Origin: Treponema sp.
GTDB lineage: Bacteria > Spirochaetota > Spirochaetia > Treponematales > Breznakiellaceae
Length of the DNA stretch: 39,919 nucleotides
Assembly: GCA_031266175.1 (NCBI GenBank)
Contig: JAISBN010000089.1
Coordinates: 1 to 39,919 of the forward strand
Direction: 5' to 3'
The notes beneath the pieces were generated by a model. That model had not been told where the DNA came from. It ran no database searches and saw nothing but the letters and a program-made list of their open reading frames with translations. Below are positions 8,591 through 16,300 of the stretch, in pieces. How positions within the stretch are numbered: position 1 is the first letter of the stretch; every line of letters begins with the position of its first letter. The position numbers and the translations under genes are program-made.

Positions 8591-8797
8591 CTACAATTCC
8601 AGGTGGAGATTTTCAAAGATACCCCTGGTTCCCGGGGGGCCTTCCAAAATATAGTCAAAATAGGGGAGCATGGGATGTTCCGGGTCATGCCTGCGGGCTT
8701 CTTCCCAGAGTTTGTGCTTTTCGGAGTCCGGAAGCGACGCTAAAAACGCCGCGTTAAGCAGCATCCGGTACAGATTTTCAACACTTTTTTTATTCAC
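8591..8797 (-). CDS. small helical protein, unknown function (GTG start)
   Basis: A 68-residue ORF starting at GTG 8797, six bases after AAGGAG on the minus strand. Longer readings of this frame run into the antisense of the tRNA gene and are spurious. The product (VNKKSVENLYRMLLNAAFLA...) is helical and charged in its first two thirds, ends in a Pro/Gly-rich segment, and has no signal or membrane helix. I do not recognise the family. It lies upstream of secG on the same strand and may be a lineage-specific small protein. Confidence 0.65.
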   Translation of the reverse strand: MNKKSVENLYRMLLNAAFLASLPDSEKHKLWEEARRHDPEHPMLPYFDYILEGPPGTRGIFENLHLEL

Positions 8798-8838
8798 AGA
8801 AATCTCCTTGCATGATTCTCGCAACGGCCCGGGCCGTC

Positions 8839-8868
8839 TTGATATAGAATACTCTTTTTTGCTAGACT
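8839..8868 (+). promoter_or_regulatory. tRNA-Ala promoter
   Basis: TTGATA (8839-8844), an 18-bp spacer and TAGACT (8863-8868) end 9 bp before the tRNA gene. A perfect 14-bp palindrome (ACGGCCCGGGCCGT, 8824-8837) abuts the -35 element and could be a regulator site. Confidence 0.6.
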
Positions 8869-8877
8869 GTAACAACC

Positions 8878-8950
8878 GGGGCATTAGCTCAGTTGGTAGA
8901 GCGATAGGTTCGCAATCTATAGGCCGGGGGTTCGAATCCCCCATGCTCCA
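8878..8950 (+). tRNA. tRNA-Ala (anticodon CGC)
   Basis: A 73-nt cloverleaf: acceptor GGGGCAT/ATGCTCC with the G3:U70 pair that marks alanine tRNAs, D-stem GCTC/GAGC, anticodon loop TTCGCAA (anticodon CGC, codon GCG), T-arm GGGGG-TTCGAAT-CCCCC and discriminator A. The CCA end is not encoded. Confidence 0.95.
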
Positions 8951-9054
8951 TTCCGCAATTACATATATGGCAGGGAATCAGCTGACCGGACAACAAAAGT
9001 TGTATCACAGGAATTTATTTTTGGGCATTATGCGGCTTTCCGTTTCGAAAACCA

Positions 9055-9083
9055 TTGAATTTTTTTTCTTCCTTTGTTAGGAT
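9055..9083 (+). promoter_or_regulatory. promoter of the XRE-cupin gene, possibly leaderless
   Basis: TTGAAT (9055-9060), a 17-bp spacer and TAGGAT (9078-9083). The start ATG is at 9090, where transcription should begin, and no Shine-Dalgarno precedes it. Confidence 0.5.
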
Positions 9084-9089
9084 TCCCCC

Positions 9090-9692
9090 ATGGCATCAAA
9101 GCGAAATCCCGGCGAAAGAATTATTGAACTCTGTAAGACCTATTCGATGAGCAGAGAAACCCTGGCCGAACGGAGCGGCCTTGATTCGGAGTTAATCAGG
9201 CGCATTGAGGAAGAGGGATACATCCCCGATTTGGCCCCGCTTCTTAAACTGTCCCGGGCCCTGGGAGTGCGGCTGGGCACCCTGCTGGACGATCACGAAG
9301 AGCTGGGCCCGGTAATTATCCGGAAGGGCGAAGCTTCCGGCGGAGTCCGCTTTATCACCGGAAGCGGCGATAATCCGGCGGCAAGTTCCCTTCCGGCAAA
9401 AACGCCCGGCGCCCAGGGGCATTACTTTTACGCCCTGGCGGCGGACAAGGGCAGCAGGCACATGGAACCCTTTATTGTGGACATGGAGCACGACGAGGAG
9501 CAGCCTAAATCTTCCCACGAAGGGGAAGAATTTATCTACGTCCTTGAGGGAACGATCAGGGTTGAATACGGAAAAGACAACCATACGATAAACCAGGGCG
9601 ATTCAATTTACTACGATTCCATTGTACCCCACCGGGTTTTTTCTTCCGGCGGCAGAGCCAGAATACTGGCTGTGATCTATACCCCGGCTTAA
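9090..9692 (+). CDS. XRE-family regulator with C-terminal cupin domain
   Basis: A 200-residue protein. Residues about 8-64 form a lambda-repressor-type helix-turn-helix ([24 protein letters not shown]). Residues about 130-198 form a cupin with the motif [19 protein letters not shown], then GDSIYYDS and PHRVFS. Such proteins bind DNA and sense a small ligand, often repressing the next gene. The acyl-CoA synthetase starts 23 bp downstream on the same strand, a pairing seen in other anaerobes, so control of that gene is likely. The promoter overlaps the start codon region and no ribosome-binding site is seen. Confidence 0.9.
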   Translation: MASKRNPGERIIELCKTYSMSRETLAERSGLDSELIRRIEEEGYIPDLAPLLKLSRALGVRLGTLLDDHEELGPVIIRKGEASGGVRFITGSGDNPAASSLPAKTPGAQGHYFYALAADKGSRHMEPFIVDMEHDEEQPKSSHEGEEFIYVLEGTIRVEYGKDNHTINQGDSIYYDSIVPHRVFSSGGRARILAVIYTPA

Positions 9693-9715
9693 GGCCCGCC
9701 CGGAGAGGAGCGCTT

Positions 9716-11383
9716 ATGGCAGTCTTGCACGGCCCTGGGGCCGAGTCATACCTTGAAACAACCCTCGGATCCCTTTTACGGCAGAAAGCCCGGCAGCAGC
9801 CGGATCGGGACTTTATCGTATATTCCGACCGGGACCTCCGCTGGACCTACGGTGAATTCGACAAACGGGTGGACGACCTTGCCCGGGGCCTTTTGGCTCT
9901 GGGTTTGAAGAAAGGCGATCACGTCGGCTGCTGGGCCACCAATGTGCCGGACTGGAACGTGCTGCTCTTTGCCACGGCCAGGGCGGGGATGATCTTTGTT
10001 ACGATAAACACCGGTTACAAACTCCACGAGCTGGAATACCTGGTAAAACAGTCCGACCTCAAGTGCCTGTTCCTTATAGACGGCTGGAGGGATTCGGATT
10101 ACGTTTCCATGGTCTACGAGCTTATTCCCGAACTGCGAACCTGCGAGCGGGGCCGCCTGAAATCGGAAAAGTTTCCGTTCCTCGAAAGTGTGATCTACAT
10201 AGGCCAGCAAAAACACCGGGGCATGTACAGCATGAGCGAGGTCCTGCTCCTGGGCCGGCATACGCCGGAAATAGACATCCTTAAAATAGAAGCGGAATGT
10301 GATACCAACGACGTGGTAAACATGCAGTACACGTCCGGGACAACGGGCTTCCCCAAGGGGGTTATGCTCACCCACCGGAACATCCTCAACAACGGCCTTG
10401 GAATCGGCGACAACCAGCGTTTTACCGAACAGGACATCGTGTGCCTGCCGGTGCCCATGTTCCACTGTTTCGGCCTGGTGCTTGGGATGATGGCGGTTGT
10501 TACCCATGGGGCGGCGGCGGCGCTGGTCGAGTGGTTCGATCCGCTCCTCGTGCTTGCCACGATCCAGAAGGAACGGTGCACCGCGGTGTACGGGGTTCCC
10601 ACGATGTTCATCGCCGAGCTGAACCATCCGATGTTCAAGATGTTCGACCTTTCAAGCCTCCGCACGGGGATCATGGCGGGCTCCCCCTGCCCCATAGAAG
10701 CCATGCGCCAGGTCATCGACCTTATGCACATGAAGGAAGTAACGATCTGCTACGGCCTTACCGAATCGTCCCCGGTAATGACCCAGACCCGCTACGACGA
10801 CAGCCTGGAAGTAAAGGTAGAAACCGTAGGCCGGGCTCTGCCGGGGGTAGAGGTTACGATCCGGAACCCCGACACCGGTGAAGAATGCCCCGTGGGCATT
10901 CACGGCGAATTCTGCTGTCGGGGCTACAATACGATGAAGGGTTATTACAAGATGCCCGAAGAAACTGCCAAATGTATTGACAAAGACGGCTGGCTCCATT
11001 CCGGGGATCTGGGGGTAAAGGACGAAAACGGCAATTTCCGGGTTACCGGCCGTATCAAGGACATGATCATCAGGGGGGGCGAAAACGTCTACCCCAAGGA
11101 AATAGAAGACTTCCTCTATACAATGCCGGGAATCAAGGACGTGCAGATCGTCGGGGTTCCCAGCGAAAAATACGGCGAAGAAGTCGGCGCGTTTGTAATC
11201 CTTCATCCCGATGTTTCCGTGACCGAAGAAGATCTGCGGGATTATTGCCGCGGCAAGATAAGCCGCTTCAAAATTCCCCGGTACGTGTTTTTTGTCGACA
11301 GCTTCCCCCTGACCTCGTCGGGGAAAATACAGAAGTACCTGCTTCGGGAAGAAGGGGCAAAGCGGGCGGCAAACGGGGTGTAA
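9716..11383 (+). CDS. AMP-forming acyl-CoA synthetase (FadD-like)
   Basis: A 555-residue adenylate-forming enzyme that activates a carboxylic acid to acyl-AMP and then acyl-CoA. The P-loop [11 protein letters not shown] is at about 205-215, YGLTE at 346-350, GWLHSGDLG at 425-433 with Asp431, the hinge region [16 protein letters not shown] near 445-460, and the catalytic Lys538 in SSGKIQK. Length and motifs fit medium- or long-chain acyl-CoA synthetases; the exact acid cannot be read from sequence. A GAGAGGAG ribosome-binding site precedes the ATG. It is likely co-transcribed with the XRE-cupin regulator. Confidence 0.92.
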   Translation: MAVLHGPGAESYLETTLGSLLRQKARQQPDRDFIVYSDRDLRWTYGEFDKRVDDLARGLLALGLKKGDHVGCWATNVPDWNVLLFATARAGMIFVTINTGYKLHELEYLVKQSDLKCLFLIDGWRDSDYVSMVYELIPELRTCERGRLKSEKFPFLESVIYIGQQKHRGMYSMSEVLLLGRHTPEIDILKIEAECDTNDVVNMQYTSGTTGFPKGVMLTHRNILNNGLGIGDNQRFTEQDIVCLPVPMFHCFGLVLGMMAVVTHGAAAALVEWFDPLLVLATIQKERCTAVYGVPTMFIAELNHPMFKMFDLSSLRTGIMAGSPCPIEAMRQVIDLMHMKEVTICYGLTESSPVMTQTRYDDSLEVKVETVGRALPGVEVTIRNPDTGEECPVGIHGEFCCRGYNTMKGYYKMPEETAKCIDKDGWLHSGDLGVKDENGNFRVTGRIKDMIIRGGENVYPKEIEDFLYTMPGIKDVQIVGVPSEKYGEEVGAFVILHPDVSVTEEDLRDYCRGKISRFKIPRYVFFVDSFPLTSSGKIQKYLLREEGAKRAANGV

Positions 11384-11416
11384 GCTTTTTGCGTCCTGTA
11401 ATAAGGAAGGTTTAAA

Positions 11417-13186
11417 ATGTCGAGCCGGTTATTAACAAAATTCAGCGTCCTGTCTTTTTTGCTCGCCGCCGTGATCTTAACCTGCCTGTTCCTGGGGATA
11501 ACCGTTTTAACCGATCTTGCCGAATCCCGTTTTACTTCCCGGACCATAATCCTTGCCGGAGCCGCTTTGACCTTTATTATGTACGGACTGTTAAACGTCT
11601 TTATTTTTAAGGTTATGGTGGTTCTGCCGCTGCTGCGGTCAATCGGGGTGATGGAAAAATTCGGGGAAGGGGATCTTTCGCAGTCCATTGTCCTTAAACG
11701 ATCCGATGAACTGGGAATTATGGCCCGTTCCTTTAATCAAACGGCGGAACATCTTAAACAGCTGGTGGTGACCATCGAAAATGAAGGGGAAAATCTGGAC
11801 GATGTGGGCTTTGAGCTTTCTTCACACATGGAAGAAACCGCCAGGGCCGTGGCGGAAATCAGATCGGCCATAGATGCAATCAAGGAGCGTACCGGGGTCC
11901 AGACGGAATCGGTTGTCCAGACCAATGAAGCGATGGAGCAGATTACCGCCAATATTGCGGGGCTTAACGATCAGGTGGTGGTACAAAGTGACAGCGTTTC
12001 CCAATCCTCCTCCGCGATTGAGCAGATGCTTACCAATATTAATTCCGTGGCCCGGATATGCCAGATGAATATGGAAAACGTTGAGCGCCTGACAGAGGCT
12101 TCCGGGATAGGCCGCTCGGGGCTGGAGGAAGTGGCCGCGGATATCCAGAAGATAGCCCTGGAATCCGCCGGGCTTCTTGAAATTAACGGGGTTATCCAAA
12201 ACATCGCAAGCAAAACCAACCTTCTTTCGATGAACGCCGCGATAGAAGCGGCCCACGCCGGAGAAGCGGGAAAGGGGTTTGCCGTGGTGGCCGACGAGAT
12301 CCGCATCCTGGCGGAAAACGCCGCTCAACAGACCAAGACTATCGGGACGGTGTTAAAAAAGATAGCCGGTTCCATCGCCGTCATCCAGAACGCGGCTAAC
12401 GGGGTCCTGGACAAATTCGGGGCCATCGACACGGGGGTAAAGACCGTTCTGGAACAGGAAGAGAATATCCGCAACGCCATGGAGGAACAGACCTCAAAGG
12501 GCAGGCAGATCCTGGAAGCGGTGGGACGGCTTAACGAGATCACCCGCAGGGTAAAATCCAGCGCCGGGGACATGCAGCAGGAAAGCGGCGAGGTTATCAG
12601 GGAGGGAAAAAACCTTAAAACCGCGGCGGCGGAGATTTCCAGCGGGGTCAGCGAAATTGCCGTCAGGGCCGGCCAGGTGGACAGATCCGTGGAGCGGCTC
12701 CGGGAAATCGGTGACAAAAACAGGGAAAATATCGAAACCTTCGGGAAGGCCCTGGACTCCTTTATGATTTCAAGCAGGTTCTACCAGTGGGACAGCTCTT
12801 TTGTAAGCGGCGTCAGGCTTATCGACGCCCGGCACAAACGCCTCTTTGAAGCGGTTAACCGGCTTATCGACGCCTGCGCCCAGGGCAGGGGAAAGGAAGA
12901 GCTGGAAAAAAGCCTTGTTTTTCTTTCCAACTATACGGTCAAGCATTTTTCCGAAGAAGAGGCGCTCCAGCAAAAATACGGCTACCCCGAATATCCGGCC
13001 CACCGGGAGCTTCACGAAGCCTTTAAAAAAACCGTCCAGGATTTTGCCGGCGAGCTTAATGCCAGAGGCCCCGGCGAAGAACTCATAGACAGGCTCAAGA
13101 AGGAAGTGGGGAACTGGCTTATCACCCATATAAAAATCGTGGATCTTAAAATGGCGGAAGTTATCAAGGCCAACGGCGCCGTCTGA
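11417..13186 (+). CDS. methyl-accepting chemotaxis protein with C-terminal hemerythrin domain
   Basis: A 589-residue chemoreceptor. Two transmembrane helices (about 10-33 and 41-66) are separated by only a few residues, so there is no periplasmic sensor. A HAMP-like segment (67-115) leads into a coiled-coil signalling domain with the hairpin motif IASKTNLLSMNAAIEAAHAG at 263-282. Residues about 456-585 are a bacteriohemerythrin domain with the complete di-iron ligand set: His473, His510, Glu514, His529, His533, His571 and Asp576. Sensing should therefore be cytoplasmic, with oxygen or redox state read by the di-iron site. AAGGAAGG precedes the ATG; the gene follows the acyl-CoA synthetase after 33 bp. 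Confidence 0.93.
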   Translation: MSSRLLTKFSVLSFLLAAVILTCLFLGITVLTDLAESRFTSRTIILAGAALTFIMYGLLNVFIFKVMVVLPLLRSIGVMEKFGEGDLSQSIVLKRSDELGIMARSFNQTAEHLKQLVVTIENEGENLDDVGFELSSHMEETARAVAEIRSAIDAIKERTGVQTESVVQTNEAMEQITANIAGLNDQVVVQSDSVSQSSSAIEQMLTNINSVARICQMNMENVERLTEASGIGRSGLEEVAADIQKIALESAGLLEINGVIQNIASKTNLLSMNAAIEAAHAGEAGKGFAVVADEIRILAENAAQQTKTIGTVLKKIAGSIAVIQNAANGVLDKFGAIDTGVKTVLEQEENIRNAMEEQTSKGRQILEAVGRLNEITRRVKSSAGDMQQESGEVIREGKNLKTAAAEISSGVSEIAVRAGQVDRSVERLREIGDKNRENIETFGKALDSFMISSRFYQWDSSFVSGVRLIDARHKRLFEAVNRLIDACAQGRGKEELEKSLVFLSNYTVKHFSEEEALQQKYGYPEYPAHRELHEAFKKTVQDFAGELNARGPGEELIDRLKKEVGNWLITHIKIVDLKMAEVIKANGAV

Positions 13187-13225
13187 CAAATCGGTCCGGA
13201 CGTCACTATGCGGCTGAAACCGGTC

Positions 13226-13750
13226 CTAATTCAGCTTGCCAGTACGCAGGTATTGCAAAACCTTGTTGGTAATGTCCACCGAAGGGCTATACCACAAAAT
13301 CCCCGATCCTTCCTGCCTGCTTAATATCATGCTGTATCCTTCGCTTCCCGCCACAACCCTTAGGGCATTATTCAGCCGCCCAAGCACGTCGTCGCTTAAG
13401 GTACCGGTCTTTTCCTTTTCTTTTTCAAGTTCGGCAAAGCTTGTCCGGATATAGTCCTGGGCATCCCGGGTCTTGGTTTTTATTTCCCCCTCAAGTTTAC
13501 GGATCTGGCTTCGTTTATTCTCCGCCCTGGCCGCTTCAAGCTGGGCCTTAAGGTCCTGCAGTTCCGCGTTCCGCCGGTCAATTTCCGCCTGGACCGCGGC
13601 GCTTTTTTCGGTAAAACTCCTGTCGGACGAACCCAGGGCGGCCATAACCCTGCTCATGTCCACCACGGCAAAACGGGTGATGGTCTGCTGGGCATTGAGG
13701 ACCGGCAGAATTCCCGCCGACAATAACAGCACAACAACGATACGCTTCAT
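13226..13750 (-). CDS. OmpH/Skp-family periplasmic chaperone
   Basis: A 174-residue secreted protein. Residues 1-20 are a signal peptide ending LNAQ. The mature part opens with FAVVDMSRVMAALGSSDRSF, continues as a long charged coiled coil (about 50-115), and returns to a small beta core with YSMILSRQEGSGILWYSPSVDIT, the Skp/OmpH end motif. It should hold unfolded outer-membrane proteins in the periplasm. AGGAG lies 9 bp before the ATG and a TATAAT-like -10 is at 13798-13803, with no clear -35. It converges with the chemoreceptor gene across 39 bp. Confidence 0.88.
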   Translation of the reverse strand: MKRIVVVLLLSAGILPVLNAQQTITRFAVVDMSRVMAALGSSDRSFTEKSAAVQAEIDRRNAELQDLKAQLEAARAENKRSQIRKLEGEIKTKTRDAQDYIRTSFAELEKEKEKTGTLSDDVLGRLNNALRVVAGSEGYSMILSRQEGSGILWYSPSVDITNKVLQYLRTGKLN

Positions 13751-14046
13751 GGCTCTTCTCCTTTTATCGGCGTCAAAATCTTCAAACGCACGGGTTCATT
13801 ATACACCCCCGCCCCGTCCCTGTCTTCCGGATACCCCCGCGATGTCAGGAATTCCGCGAAAGGGCGGGGAAAAAGCGAGATTTAATATGAATTCACATTA
13901 AACCCCGTCGTTGTTGTCCAGGTCGGTGTACCGGAATTCCGGCATGAAATCCCGGATTATCAAAGTATACGCAAATTTCACATGGCCTGTTTTAACTTCC
14001 GGGGCGGAAGGAGTAGCTGCCGGAATGGGAGTTACCGTACCCATTG

Positions 14047-14158
14047 CCTATCCACCAAAGGCGGATGGGGTTACCATGTCGTCCGGGGTATTGCCGGAAA
14101 TTTCGCCCCCCGAAAGGGTTGGTAAATCTACCGCCGTAGTTGCAGATGCCCACGATGC
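14047..14158 (-). pseudogene. remnant of a beta-helix repeat surface protein
   Basis: A short minus-strand frame reads ICNYGGRFTNPSGGEISGNT and ends at a stop at 14047-14049. The pattern GGxFTxxGGxISGNT matches the right-handed beta-helix repeats of treponemal surface proteins, including the lipoprotein at 28.6-30.4 kb. The frame is closed on both sides, so it can only be a fragment. Apart from it and a -10-like TATAAT for ompH, I see nothing functional in 13751-14171. Confidence 0.3.
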
Positions 14159-14171
14159 TTTATGACCGTAC

Positions 14172-14468
14172 TTGTCATATCAAGAATCTCTTTCTCTTCT
14201 CCTCCCTGGCCAGCCCGCACACTATCCTGCATGCTTTATGACGTTCTACGTGTTTTTTATTATCAAGCTGGAAACCCGGCAGATCGTTCACTATAACATT
14301 ACACGGCAGGAATGTCCTGACCACTTTGTCATTTTTACGGAAAACCGGTTACGGAACGTCCTTAAAAGCTATATTGACTACTACAACAAGTACCGTCCGC
14401 ATCAGGGCCTGCACGGTTCATTGCCCTGTCAGTATCACCACGGTTATGCGCTTATGTCAAGGGTTTAA
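14172..14468 (+). pseudogene. DDE integrase-core transposase remnant with internal deletion
   Basis: This frame encodes about 75 residues of an integrase-core transposase: FYVFFIIKLETRQIVHYNITR from the first strand of the fold, joined directly to ECPDHFVIFTENRLRNVLKS and YIDYYNKYRPHQGL from the C-terminal part. In intact relatives roughly 70-80 residues holding the second Asp and the Glu lie between these segments. Their loss makes the product inactive. The N-terminus is also missing. The frame runs 17 bp into the antisense of the rnhB 3' end. It is a different transposase fragment from the one at 705-812. Confidence 0.75.
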
Positions 14469-15114
14469 CGGTAAAGGTCAGGCGCTGTATCGGCGACGGC
14501 CCGTACCGGGCAATCGCTTCCCGGTGGGCTTTTGTCGGATAGCCCTTGTGTTTTTCGTAGCCGTATTCGGGATACAGCCACGCGTAGCGGACCATCATCC
14601 GGTCCCGGGCCGTTTTTGCCAGGATAGAAGCCGCCATTACCGCGGGAACCTGAGCGTCCGCCCTGACCAGGGCCGTGCAGGGGATGGGAAGTTCCGGGCA
14701 GTAAAGGCCGTCGGCTATCGCGGTGGTCCCCGCGGAAGCCGGCGGCGCGCAGCGGGGGAAGGCCGCGGCCAGGGCTTCCCAGGCCCTGGTCATGGCGAGG
14801 AGGCTTGCCCGGAGTATGTTGATCCTGTCGATTTCCGCGGCCTCGGCCCAGGCTATGCCCCAGGCGGCCTTTTCCAGGATCACCGCCGCCGCTTCTTCCC
14901 GCCGGGCTTCGGGTAGTTTTTTTGAATCGTCCAGGATGCCCGGGGGGAAATCCCGGGGCAGGATAACGGCGGCGGCGTATACCGGCCCGGCCAGAGGGCC
15001 CCGGCCCGCTTCGTCCAGGCCGGCAATGTGGTCGTCGATGGCAAAAACCGCGGGCCCCTGGTGTGCGGGCGGATTCATGGCCGAAGGCCCGCCTTTCGGC
15101 GGCGGATCCTTCAC
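14452..15114 (-). CDS. rnhB: ribonuclease HII
   Basis: A 220-residue enzyme that removes ribonucleotides from RNA-DNA hybrids in the cytosol. The active-site motif GLDEAGRGPLAGPVYAAAVI is at about 32-51 (Asp34, Glu35), followed by DDSKKL, the central ADAQ acid near 150 and the Lys-Thr region KTARDRMM. An internal ATG (residue 13) is an alternative start; either leaves the core intact. It overlaps the downstream end of the phosphoribosyltransferase by 4 bp, so the two are translationally coupled. Its 3' end touches transposon debris. Confidence 0.95.
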   Translation of the reverse strand: MKDPPPKGGPSAMNPPAHQGPAVFAIDDHIAGLDEAGRGPLAGPVYAAAVILPRDFPPGILDDSKKLPEARREEAAAVILEKAAWGIAWAEAAEIDRINILRASLLAMTRAWEALAAAFPRCAPPASAGTTAIADGLYCPELPIPCTALVRADAQVPAVMAASILAKTARDRMMVRYAWLYPEYGYEKHKGYPTKAHREAIARYGPSPIQRLTFTVKPLT

Positions 15115-15719
15115 GGCTGTTCCAGGACCGAAAGAACATCCTTGAGTTCGCCGTCCCGCCGGTAGTAATGCTGTTCCAGTTCCTCCGGCGTCAGGTCCAC
15201 CAGTTCATGGCTCATGTAATGAATCCAGGCGTCTTCGTCCTTAACGGAAGCTTCATGCTTTCTGCACCAGAAGTCTGGCTGGATGGACAGCTGGTCCGGC
15301 TTGTCGTAAAAATATTTGTAATCGTGGACCGCTACTTTCAGGTCCTCCCGGGGTATGCCTTTTTCCAGGATAATTCCCGCCAGGTGGTTGATGGTCCTGC
15401 CCGAATCAAAAATATCATCCACCAGAAGCACCTTGTCTCCAATGCGGAGATATTCCGGCGAGTAGGTCCAGCCTTCAACTTTGATTTGCTCCGCTTCGCG
15501 GACCCCCGTATAAGACCGGGCCACCACCGCCGCATAGTACACCGGCCGGCCCCGGCGTTTCACAATCTTAAAGTATTCACTGATCACATTGCCAAGATAC
15601 GCCCCTCCCCGGAGGGACACGTAGATCACATCGGGGACAAAACCTGAATGGTAAATTGCGCGGGCAAGCTTAAGGGCATTGTCCCGCACCACATCATAGG
15701 GGAGAAATTCTTTCTTCAT
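15111..15719 (-). CDS. purine/xanthine-type phosphoribosyltransferase
   Basis: A 202-residue type I phosphoribosyltransferase. The PRPP-binding motif VLLVDDIFDSGRTI is at about 97-110, with a VSLRGGAYLG loop near 34-43. It resembles the Gpt/hypoxanthine-xanthine group, which attaches ribose-5-phosphate from PRPP to a purine base for salvage; the exact base is not certain. A C-terminal extension of about 50 residues (PEELEQHYYRRDGELKD...) goes beyond the core. It is the first gene of a pair with rnhB. TATAAT at the minus strand just upstream (near 15724-15729) may be its -10. Confidence 0.85.
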   Translation of the reverse strand: MKKEFLPYDVVRDNALKLARAIYHSGFVPDVIYVSLRGGAYLGNVISEYFKIVKRRGRPVYYAAVVARSYTGVREAEQIKVEGWTYSPEYLRIGDKVLLVDDIFDSGRTINHLAGIILEKGIPREDLKVAVHDYKYFYDKPDQLSIQPDFWCRKHEASVKDEDAWIHYMSHELVDLTPEELEQHYYRRDGELKDVLSVLEQP

Positions 15720-15735
15720 ACCGTATAATATACTA

Positions 15736-15763
15736 AAAAAGGCCCCCTGTCATGGGCCTTTTT
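15736..15763. terminator. bidirectional Rho-independent terminator
   Basis: AAAAAGGCCC (15736-15745), an 8-nt loop and GGGCCTTTTT (15754-15763) form a perfect 10-bp stem whose outer part supplies a U run on either strand. It lies 8 bp beyond the end of the PTS operon and would stop it before the phosphoribosyltransferase promoter. Confidence 0.8.
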
Positions 15764-15770
15764 AACGAGG

Positions 15771-16278
15771 TTAACAAAAATTCGTCTTTTTCTTTATATT
15801 TTTCCAGTGGCTGATTTTTGTTTGTACGGTTTGCTGGAAGGTAATTTCAACACCGCCTTCACTTAGAATATCAAGCATTTTTGCCTCTTGATCATCGAGG
15901 GAAATAGCCCCTTCAATTTTTTTACGGCCCGCCGCCGTATTTGTACCGCCTATCTGGAGAGCGGTATATCTGAATCCCATCCGGTATATTTCAAAAGCAG
16001 CCGGAATTGTTTTGAAGATAACCATAACCGGACTTTTTGGTCCGAATTTGGTCGATTCCCATACTTCCAGAGTCTGTGCCGCTGTTAACCGCTGTTAAAA
16101 CCGATAGTTCAATTCCGGCAGGAGTTGCTAACTCCAAGGCATCTTTTGCAAGTTCGCTTGATGCGGTACGATCATCTATTACTACAATCTTTGCCGCAGA
16201 GCATTGGTTCATAAAGCCGGTTGCAACTTGGCCGTGTATTAAACGATTGTCGACCCTTATCAAGGACACATCTGCCAT
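15771..16278 (-). pseudogene. PTS mannose/sorbose-class EIIB, frameshifted
   Basis: EIIB would take phosphate from EIIA and pass it to the sugar. The first part starts at ATG 16278 after GGAGGAGAG and reads MADVSLIRVDNRLIHGQVAT, with His15 as the phosphorylation site. The second part, in another frame, reads KFGPKSPVMVIFKT then FEIYRMGFRYTALQIGGTNT, the usual C-terminal half. The break coincides with a perfect 10-bp tandem duplication at 16079-16098. Removing one copy gives a continuous 165-codon gene of normal length through LTAAQTLEVWESTKFGPK. As it stands the product is truncated after about 95 residues with an aberrant tail. Last gene of the PTS operon. Confidence 0.9.
16079..16098. repeat. 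10-bp perfect tandem duplication inside EIIB
   Basis: CCGCTGTTAA occurs twice in a row (16079-16088 and 16089-16098). Ten bases is one more than a multiple of three, which accounts exactly for the EIIB frameshift. Confidence 0.95.
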
Positions 16279-16300
16279 CGCTCTCCTCCAAATAAGAATG

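Noticed and set aside
8798-8944. N-terminal extension of the small protein gene reading MGDSNPRPIDCEP
   Set aside because: This is the familiar antisense translation of a tRNA gene. The real start is the GTG at 8797 with a good ribosome-binding site.
9776-10627. 283-codon minus-strand ORF
   Set aside because: It lies fully inside the acyl-CoA synthetase gene, has no motif and no ribosome-binding site.
13187-13225. terminator between the chemoreceptor and ompH genes
   Set aside because: The 39-bp convergent gap has no convincing inverted repeat or U run.
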